NCBI GenBank assembly: GCA_027316975.1
Contig: DAHVFL010000156.1
Span: forward strand, 1 to 9,531
Direction: 5' to 3'
DNA: 9,531 bases
DNA from: Chloroflexota bacterium
GTDB lineage: Bacteria; Chloroflexota; Ktedonobacteria; Ktedonobacterales; Ktedonobacteraceae
Shown one piece after another: positions 1-4,589 of the stretch (position 1 is its first letter; every line of letters starts with the position of its first letter). The position numbers and the translations under genes were made by a program. Below the pieces are notes generated by a model, which saw only the letters and a program-made list of their open reading frames with translations, searched no databases and was not told the origin of the DNA.

Positions 1-49
1 CTTTTCGCCAGAAGATGTTGAGCAGGCGATAAAGCTCATCACATCGCAT
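1..49 (-). CDS. Start of an unidentified minus-strand ORF (partial, runs off left edge)
   Basis: Reading leftwards from an ATG at 49, the frame stays open to the window edge and gives 16 residues beginning MRCDELYRLLNIFWRK. A GGGGG ribosome-binding-like run (minus strand, 57-61) sits 7 nt before this ATG. The ORF starts 42 nt beyond the stop of the sigma-like gene on the same strand, so the two may be cotranscribed. Genes following sigma-like factors often encode anti-sigma or partner proteins, but nothing in 16 residues proves this. An alternative start at 81 in another frame (MAVMYWMGEQ...) is also open to the edge but has a poorer ribosome-binding site. I do not recognise the protein. Confidence 0.35.
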   Translation of the reverse strand, partial: MRCDELYRLLNIFWRK

Positions 50-91
50 GATTGTTCCCCCATCCAATACATGACGGCCATGCGTGTAGAG

Positions 92-889
92 CTACCGCAG
101 CCAGGGCCGTAGAGCTTCCACCACTTTTCGATTGCTGCGGAGAGCTTTTAATGCTCTGTACCGCCAGAGATAGACATCTTGAAGCTGTACACCTAAAAGC
201 GCGGCTAGTTCGCGCTCGTCCATTCCGGCAAGGAAGGTGCCAATGAGGACCTGCCGGTAGCGTTTATTGCTTAGTGATAGAATAGCATTTTTAAGAGCCT
301 GTTGCAATTCCTGCGAGTCAAATTGGGCCTCCGGATCATCAACATGTTGAGCTTCCAGCTTCTCTCGATACATTTCATACCGGGCATCCAGAGAGACTGT
401 CGGTTCTTGCGCTGTTTTTGTGATGAAGGTGTAAGCCTGACGAAACAGGATGGTCATTGTCCATTTCAAGAAGGCGGCGGGATCATCTGGCCCGCCGGGG
501 GGATGCGATGCGCAGGCAATTTGCACAGATGCCAGCGTCTGTTGTAAAACATCTTCGGCTGCGCCTTCATACCGGGCGAGCGATGGGGCAAATTTTGAAT
601 GCTGCAATGAGTGTGTGAGGTAGCGATAGAGGTTGTCAAAGGCACAATTGCGCCTTTCAGCATCCGGGGAACAACACGCCTGGTAGAGTGTACGGCTACA
701 ATGACGTAATGCGATACGATTGAGGAGTGTCTGGGAAGGTGAGTCTGCCTGGTACGATAGCGTCTCCCACTCTTCCCTGGTCTGCGCTGAAAGCATTTCT
801 ACTGTGAGCAACCCTTGCGCGCAGCGCCCGATTGCCAGTTCCGCGGCGCTGCGTATGCATTGTTCGAGGTCACCGCGCGGCTCGGTCAT
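92..889 (-). CDS. Divergent sigma-70-family-like protein (region 2-like and region 4-like)
   Basis: A 265-residue protein with a sigma-factor-like arrangement. Residues about 80-155 resemble region 2: 'AEDVLQQTLASVQ' at 111-123 is like the core-binding region 2.2 helix, and 'LKWTMTILFRQAYTF' at 141-155 is like region 2.4. A variable acidic linker follows. Residues about 195-255 resemble region 4: 'LSLSNKRYRQVLIGTFLAG' then 'ERELAALLGVQLQDVYLWR', a helix-turn-helix that would contact the -35 element. The match is divergent, so an atypical ECF-like sigma or a sigma-derived regulator is equally possible. The N-terminal about 75 residues match nothing I know. The frame is open upstream to a GTG at 1054, but those 55 residues look non-conserved, so I chose the ATG at 889; its ribosome-binding site is weak. 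A small exported peptide is encoded divergently. Confidence 0.6.
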   Translation of the reverse strand: MTEPRGDLEQCIRSAAELAIGRCAQGLLTVEMLSAQTREEWETLSYQADSPSQTLLNRIALRHCSRTLYQACCSPDAERRNCAFDNLYRYLTHSLQHSKFAPSLARYEGAAEDVLQQTLASVQIACASHPPGGPDDPAAFLKWTMTILFRQAYTFITKTAQEPTVSLDARYEMYREKLEAQHVDDPEAQFDSQELQQALKNAILSLSNKRYRQVLIGTFLAGMDERELAALLGVQLQDVYLWRYRALKALRSNRKVVEALRPWLR

Positions 890-1016
890 AATTTTTCTCG
901 TAAGCTTTCCAATGTCCGCCTGTAATCGATGAACTATGAGAACGATTTCTCCGTTTACCTTCCCCCGGGTTTTACATTTGAAGAAGTAACTCTTCTGTAG
1001 TAATTGACGTAGATGC

Positions 1017-1045
1017 GCTATAAAATCCAAACACAATCCATTCAA
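1017..1045 (-). promoter_or_regulatory. Candidate promoter of the sigma-like gene
   Basis: On the minus strand, TTGAAT (1040-1045) and TATAGC (1017-1022) are separated by 17 nt, each matching 4 of 6 sigma-70 consensus bases. This would give a leader of roughly 120 nt before the ATG at 889 and would exclude the GTG start at 1054. The gene could instead use its own sigma specificity, which I cannot see. Apart from this, the 890-1188 divergent spacer shows only A/T-rich runs (for example around 1061-1100) and no clear plus-strand promoter. Confidence 0.25.
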
Positions 1046-1188
1046 AAAAGCCACGATTCGGAAAAAAAGCTATAGAAGTTGCTAGTTTTTTTACTCTTTC
1101 TCACACCTGATAGATGGAGAGGCAAGATGTGTCCCTCCATGTAAGAGCACACAGCGCGAGGAGCGCACGGGAAGAGAAGGAGTATTTC

Positions 1189-1368
1189 ATGGCAGTTTCG
1201 ATCAAAAAGACCGTTGTGATGATTATTCTGGCGTTGGCGTTGCTGGCCGCGCTGGTCGGCTGGACCGCGCGTATGGTAACGATGCCATCGTCCCTGCCTT
1301 TACACACGGGCATACACAGTAGTCATGCCACAGCCTGGTATTGTCCGCCCCCGCCACGTGACTGCTAG
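1189..1368 (+). CDS. Small single-pass membrane or secreted peptide, 59 aa
   Basis: The ATG at 1189 is preceded by a good ribosome-binding site (AAGGAG at 1178-1183, 5 nt from the start). The frame is open upstream to 1114, but this site decides the start. The product has a basic N-terminus (K6, K7), a hydrophobic helix at about residues 8-26 rich in Ile, Leu and Ala, and a short outside tail with three His (39, 43, 46) and two Cys (52, 59) around a 'CPPPPRDC' C-terminus. It fits a membrane-anchored small protein or an exported peptide. There is no clear lipobox and no obvious signal peptidase site. It belongs to no family I recognise. It lies divergent to the sigma-like gene and ends 9 nt before a strong hairpin that could terminate it. 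The Cys/His tail could bind metal or form a disulfide; that is speculation. Confidence 0.6.
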   Translation: MAVSIKKTVVMIILALALLAALVGWTARMVTMPSSLPLHTGIHSSHATAWYCPPPPRDC

Positions 1369-1377
1369 GGTTGGAGA

Positions 1378-1428
1378 GAAGAGAGATGTGGGCTGGTCGC
1401 CAAGGGCGACCAGCCCACATCTCTCTTC
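1378..1428. terminator. Perfect 24-bp-stem hairpin, possible terminator or palindromic repeat
   Basis: 1378-1401 and 1405-1428 are exact reverse complements with a 3-nt loop (AAG at 1402-1404); the core reads 'ggctggtcgcc aag ggcgaccagcc'. It begins 9 nt after the stop of the 59-aa peptide, the usual position for a terminator, but no T-run follows on the plus strand. The length and perfect symmetry also suit a mobile palindromic repeat that doubles as a terminator or RNA-stabilising structure. Confidence 0.6.
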
Positions 1429-1453
1429 AGGGCGAGTTTAGACATGTCCTGGT

Positions 1454-1548
1454 TGTCATCCTGAGCGCAGCGAAGGATCTGGCTCGCCGGACACGGAGAT
1501 CCTTCGCTGCGCTCAGAGCTTGCCCTTGAGCGCAGCGAAGGGATGACA
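1454..1548. repeat. Composite copy of the 'gtcatcctgagcgcagcg' palindromic repeat
   Basis: The left arm TGTCATCC plus 'ctgagcgcagcgaaggatct' (1454-1480) is followed after a 16-nt spacer by the exact inverse of its inner 20 bases (1497-1516). A third, direct-orientation arm (1526-1540, 'ttgagcgcagcgaag') then runs into GGATGACA (1541-1548), the inverse of the first 8 bases. A simpler, perfect copy lies at 4449-4522 with the same 16-nt spacer length, showing that this is a dispersed repeat. The 8-bp direct repeat ACATGTCC flanks the whole (1442-1449 and 1561-1568). No reading frame inside it looks real. Confidence 0.75.
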
Positions 1549-1586
1549 GGTACTCTCTCCACATGTCCGGGGCGAGCTACTGGAGG

Positions 1587-1617
1587 TTGCAAGAGGAGAA
1601 TGCCGTTGTGATATGAT
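1587..1617 (+). promoter_or_regulatory. Candidate promoter of the glutaredoxin-DUF2085 operon
   Basis: TTGCAA (1587-1592) and TATGAT (1612-1617, 5 of 6 consensus) are separated by 19 nt, slightly longer than ideal. Transcription would start near 1624, upstream of the GTG at 1652. If this -10 is real, the in-frame ATG at 1613 lies inside it and cannot be the translation start. Confidence 0.3.
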
Positions 1618-1651
1618 TGTAATAGTACACTGTCGGAGTGGAGTAATCGCT

Positions 1652-1918
1652 GTGACGAGACCTGAAGAGCAGAAGCCAATACCGGTGACATTTTATACAA
1701 AAGCTGGCTGCCATCTGTGCGAAGAGGCGCGAGATATGCTCGAAGATATCGCTGCCCTCACTCAATTTGATCTGACCGAGATCGATATTCGCAGCAATCC
1801 GGCCATCTTTGACAAGTATCGCTATCGCATACCGGTTATTCTCATCGAGAGCGAAGAGAATATACTGGAAGGACGTATCGAGTTCCGTGATTTAGCAAAG
1901 GCGTTTCAACTACGCTAA
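1652..1918 (+). CDS. Glutaredoxin-like (thioredoxin-fold) protein, DUF836 type
   Basis: An 88-residue protein with the layout of short glutaredoxin-like proteins. A first strand 'VTFYTKAG' leads into the redox motif C20-H-L-C23, then a helix with 'EEARDMLEDIA', a strand 'FDLTEIDI', and the cis-proline region 'YRYRIPVILIE' with P61. A cytoplasmic thiol-disulfide role is expected from the family; the substrate is unknown. I chose the GTG at 1652 because GGAG (1640-1643) lies 8 nt upstream and the resulting protein starts shortly before the first strand. The ATG at 1613 would add 13 unconserved residues and is poorly placed relative to its ribosome-binding site. The next gene begins 26 nt downstream on the same strand, so an operon is likely. 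Confidence 0.8.
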   Translation: MTRPEEQKPIPVTFYTKAGCHLCEEARDMLEDIAALTQFDLTEIDIRSNPAIFDKYRYRIPVILIESEENILEGRIEFRDLAKAFQLR

Positions 1919-1944
1919 TCTCGTGTCACCAGGAGAAGGTGTTA

Positions 1945-2544
1945 ATGGCTCAACAGTATATGCAACACAATCAGCGCGCCAATGGAAAAATGCGCGGGGT
2001 GAAGGTGGCGTGGCAGCGTACCGGCTCATTTCTCTTCGATCACTGGGCTACGCTCGTCATGTGTATCCTGGGTCTGTTGCTTTTCTCGGCATTTAGCATA
2101 CCTGTGCTGGCTTACTTTGGATTTGATTCCCTGTCAAAGCAAATGCTCAAAGCCCTGCATTATATTTGCGGGCAAATTCCTTCGCACTCGCCCTATATTT
2201 ACGGCCACCAGGGCGGCCTCTGCTTCCGCTGCACCGCCATCTATGGCACGTTGTTCATAACGAGCGCCGTGTATGTGTGTACGAAAAAACGATTGCAGGG
2301 TATATCCTGGTGGATGCTGGGCTTGCTGACGCTGCCGATGGCCTGGGATGGCTTAACGCAATTGTTCGGACTGCGCGAAAGCACGACGGCGCTGCGCCTG
2401 CTTACCGGCGCGCTTTTTGGCCTGGGCTGCGCCCTGTTCACCTTTCCCCTCGTGCAGAAAACCCTGCTCGAATCGAGTATGCCGTTAGTGCGGCCCGCGT
2501 ATTCTCAAGTCCCTTCGTTGGTAGATAGGGATGAGACTATGTAA
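1945..2544 (+). CDS. DUF2085 family integral membrane protein
   Basis: A 199-residue protein with about four hydrophobic segments (roughly 34-57, 98-113, 121-140 and 152-170). The DUF2085 signature is visible: 'CGQIPSHSPYIYGHQ' (75-89), then 'LCFRCTAIYGT' with the Cys pair C93/C96, then 'PMAWDGLTQLFG' (131-142). The family is widespread but has no established function; its conserved Cys, His and Asp residues suggest metal or redox chemistry at the membrane, which is inference. The ATG at 1945 is preceded by AGGAG at 1931-1935, 9 nt away; the in-frame GTG at 1939 is too close to that site to be the start. It follows the glutaredoxin-like gene by 26 nt, so the two are probably cotranscribed. 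The C-terminal about 25 residues look like a disordered cytoplasmic or exterior tail. Confidence 0.8.
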   Translation: MAQQYMQHNQRANGKMRGVKVAWQRTGSFLFDHWATLVMCILGLLLFSAFSIPVLAYFGFDSLSKQMLKALHYICGQIPSHSPYIYGHQGGLCFRCTAIYGTLFITSAVYVCTKKRLQGISWWMLGLLTLPMAWDGLTQLFGLRESTTALRLLTGALFGLGCALFTFPLVQKTLLESSMPLVRPAYSQVPSLVDRDETM

Positions 2545-2622
2545 TTTATGCGAGCGACCAGGGCGGGGACAAGCCCCAGAGGCACGAACTTTAGCGAGCT
2601 TTTACCAGGGCGGGGTACGTTT

Positions 2623-2639
2623 GGCTTGCTTCGCAAGCC
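2623..2639. repeat. Small perfect hairpin inside the MITE-like element
   Basis: GGCTTGC (2623-2629), loop TTC and GCAAGCC (2633-2639) form a perfect 7-bp stem. It lies between the partial arm at 2604-2615 and the 31-bp repeats, and is short enough that its function, if any, cannot be judged. Confidence 0.5.
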
Positions 2640-2655
2640 TCCCGTTTCGTAGTAG

Positions 2656-2731
2656 GGTACGGGCGGGGCTTGCCCCCGCCCTGGTCAACCATTTCCCGTA
2701 GGTACGGGCGGGGCTTGCCCCTGCCCTGGTC
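2656..2731. repeat. Two near-identical 31-bp direct repeats, 45-bp period
   Basis: 2656-2686 and 2701-2731 agree at 30 of 31 positions: 'ggtacgggcggggcttgccc' followed by 'cgccctggtc' in the first copy and 'tgccctggtc' in the second. Each copy contains a GC-rich inverted repeat (gggcgggg / ccccgccc, 5-nt loop; one mismatch in the second copy), so each can fold by itself. The sequence is the right arm of the surrounding element, repeated internally. Confidence 0.7.
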
Positions 2732-2828
2732 GCGTGTCGCGCCCAGGCGCTAAAGTTCGCGCCTATGGGGCTTGCCCCCGCCCTGGTAGGTTTTTGAGGA
2801 TGCGACCCCCTCACCCTGGTCAACCGGG

Positions 2829-2858
2829 CTTACACATATTGCCACAATGCGTTATAAT
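2829..2858 (+). promoter_or_regulatory. Sigma-70-type promoter for mtaB
   Basis: A perfect TATAAT -10 (2853-2858) has CTTACA (2829-2834, 4 of 6 consensus) 18 nt upstream. Transcription would begin near 2865, leaving a leader of about 43 nt to the ATG at 2908 and ruling out earlier in-frame starts such as the ATG at 2860. It lies just downstream of the repeat element. Confidence 0.5.
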
Positions 2859-2907
2859 CATGCTGGTAAATCGTCGTATTCTCGAATTGAAGCAGAATAA
2901 AAACAAC

Positions 2908-4392
2908 ATGAGCGATCAATCGACAGCGACACCTACTTTCGCGGTTGCCACGCTGGGTTGCAAGGTCAACCAGGCCGATAGCGAAGCCATTGGCGAGCAG
3001 ATGAGCGCGGCAGGCTTTGCGCAGCGCGATTTTAACGATGCCGCTGATATCTACATTGTGAATACCTGTACCGTCACGCATATGGGCGACCGCAGCTCGC
3101 GCAATATGATCTCACAGGCGCGCCGCCGCCATCCTGACGCGCTGCTCGTTGTGACCGGCTGTTACGCGGAACTCAATCCGCGGGCTGTCGCGGCTCTCCC
3201 CGGTGTCGGTCTGGTGGTAGGCAATGGCGCGAAGGGGGCGTTAGTCGAGGCGATTGAGGGAAAGCGGCGCGAGGAGAGCGCGGCGAAGCTTCAACCGGCG
3301 CGTGAGAATCTTCCGCCCGTAGCGGTCAAGCCAGCCAGAATGCTGCCCGTCTTGCCTATCGATGCACAACATATCGGCAGTGATATTGATCTCGCCGCGT
3401 CTATTGGCACAGATGAAGAACCCCTGCCTGATAATGTATCCCGCTCCGCGCTTTCTATTGAAGCAACACATGCCACGGCCGGCCTCCAGACACCGCTGTA
3501 CTCGCGCACCCGCGTTCAGATGAAAGTGCAGGATGGCTGCGATAATCGCTGCACCTACTGTATCGTGCCTTATGTGCGCGGCGGTTCGCGCAGTCGCAGT
3601 ATTGCCTCTGTTGTCGAGCATGTGCAGCGCAAAACGCGCGCCGGTTTTAAGGAAGTGGTGCTGACCGGCATTCACCTGGGCGACTACCATCCCGATGGCG
3701 ACGAGCGGCGAGACCTGGGTGATCTGATCGCGGCCCTGCTGCGCGAAACCGGGATGCCGCGCATCCGCGTCTCATCGCTCGAACCGGAGGATTTCCGCCT
3801 GGAATGGCTGGAACTGTGGCAGAATCCGCGCATGTGTCGTCACCTGCACCTGCCCATGCAGAGCGGCTCGGACGCCATTTTGCGCCGCATGGCTCGCCGC
3901 TATAACAGCGCTCGTTATCGTAGCATCGTGACGACGGCGAAACAACTGGTACCGGGTATGGCGATTAGCGCCGATATCATCACCGGTTTTCCTGGCGAGA
4001 GCGACGACGATTTCGAGCAGACTTACCGGCTCGCGGCTGAATTGCAGTTTGCCAGAGCGCACGTCTTCCGTTTCTCGCCCCGGCAAGGAACCCCGGCGGC
4101 GCGTATGAAAGGGCAGATTCGAGACGAGATCAAGAAGACGCGCAGCGAGCGCCTGTTAGCTCTCAACGAGCAGGATATGCGGCGTTTTCGCGAAAAGTTT
4201 GTAGGTGAAACGCTCGATGTACTCATCGAAGGCGCCAGGCACGGACACTGGGAAGGTCTGACGGATAACTACCTGCGCGTTGAGTTGGAAGGACTGCCCG
4301 GTCCTGCCGGGCGCGACTGGCAAAATACGCTCGTCAAAGCGCAACTTATACAGGCGGTAGACGATGGCGTGGCAGGGGTGTTTGTGAATTAA
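2908..4392 (+). CDS. mtaB: tRNA (N6-L-threonylcarbamoyladenosine(37)-C2)-methylthiotransferase MtaB
   Basis: A 494-residue radical-SAM enzyme that, by family, converts t6A37 to ms2t6A37 in tRNAs reading ANN codons, using two [4Fe-4S] clusters. The N-terminal methylthiotransferase domain (about 11-105) has the three cluster cysteines: C18 in 'TLGCKVNQADSEA', C54 in 'NTCTVTHMGDRSSRN' and C85 in 'VTGCYAE'. The radical-SAM motif CxxxCxxC is C211, C215 and C218 in 'DGCDNRCTYCIVPYVRGGSR', and a C-terminal TRAM-like tRNA-binding domain spans about 431-494. The CKVNQ and NTCTVT signatures favour MtaB over MiaB or RimO. The linker between the first two domains is long and Ala/Pro/acid-rich (about 113-198), making the protein longer than typical members. 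The start at 2908 fits the promoter, though no good ribosome-binding site precedes it. The upstream open frame reads through repeat DNA and is rejected. Confidence 0.92.
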   Translation: MSDQSTATPTFAVATLGCKVNQADSEAIGEQMSAAGFAQRDFNDAADIYIVNTCTVTHMGDRSSRNMISQARRRHPDALLVVTGCYAELNPRAVAALPGVGLVVGNGAKGALVEAIEGKRREESAAKLQPARENLPPVAVKPARMLPVLPIDAQHIGSDIDLAASIGTDEEPLPDNVSRSALSIEATHATAGLQTPLYSRTRVQMKVQDGCDNRCTYCIVPYVRGGSRSRSIASVVEHVQRKTRAGFKEVVLTGIHLGDYHPDGDERRDLGDLIAALLRETGMPRIRVSSLEPEDFRLEWLELWQNPRMCRHLHLPMQSGSDAILRRMARRYNSARYRSIVTTAKQLVPGMAISADIITGFPGESDDDFEQTYRLAAELQFARAHVFRFSPRQGTPAARMKGQIRDEIKKTRSERLLALNEQDMRRFREKFVGETLDVLIEGARHGHWEGLTDNYLRVELEGLPGPAGRDWQNTLVKAQLIQAVDDGVAGVFVN

Positions 4393-4406
4393 CGGAGCAA
4401 GCATGT

Positions 4407-4583
4407 ACCAGGGTGGGGACAAGCCCAAGAGGCGTTCACGGTAGCGCCGGTGTCATCCTGAGCGCAGCGAAGGATCTGCGCCCTGCCCGCGAGAGATCCT
4501 TCGCTGCGCTCAGGATGACACCTCTGGCGACTGCCTGTTGTAAAAACCTCCCAATGAAGGGTGGGGGCTTGCCCCCGCCCTGG
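4407..4583. repeat. Nested palindromic element between convergent genes
   Basis: The outer arms 'accagggtggggacaagccc' (4407-4426) and 'gggcttgcccccgccctgg' (4565-4583, within a GC-rich arm starting at 4559) are near-inverse and belong to the same family as the 2557-2787 element. Inside lies a perfect 29-bp inverted repeat (4449-4477 and 4494-4522) of the 'gtcatcctgagcgcagcg' family with a 16-nt spacer. The block fills the gap between the mtaB stop (4392) and the peptidase stop (4590). It is well placed to terminate both transcripts, although neither side has a T-run. Confidence 0.75.
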
Positions 4584-4589
4584 CTTGCG

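Larger units (their letters stand above)
2557..2787. mobile_element. MITE-like element with about 41-bp imperfect terminal inverted repeats
   Basis: The left end 2557-2597 (starting 'accagggcggggacaagc') and the right end 2747-2787 (ending 'gcccccgccctggt') are reverse complements at 37 of 41 positions by hand alignment. Both carry the inner block 'cgaactttagcg'. The 231-bp interior holds a partial arm (2604-2615), a small perfect hairpin and two near-identical 31-bp copies. No transposase is present and I see no clear target-site duplication. It fills most of the 2545-2907 intergenic stretch. Repetitive reading frames through it (TRAGASP units on the minus strand) are artefacts of the repeat. 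It could be a non-autonomous transposon or simply an accumulation of palindromic repeats. Confidence 0.55.

Noticed and set aside
890..1054. 55-codon N-terminal extension of the sigma-like protein from a GTG
   Set aside because: The residues look unlike a conserved domain, and a candidate promoter overlaps this region.
1365..1700. Minus-strand 111-codon ORF across the hairpin and palindromic repeat
   Set aside because: It consists of translated repeats and antisense to the glutaredoxin-like gene.
2602..2823. Minus-strand ORF with repeated TRAGASP units
   Set aside because: The protein repeat is a direct product of the GC-rich DNA repeat arms; it has no ribosome-binding site and no domain.
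2557..2825. CRISPR-like repetition
   Set aside because: The copies are self-complementary, irregularly spaced and of uneven length, with no uniform spacers or cas genes.
2734..2907. 58-codon N-terminal extension of mtaB
   Set aside because: It translates repeat DNA and runs through the TATAAT promoter; the conserved domain starts just after the ATG at 2908.
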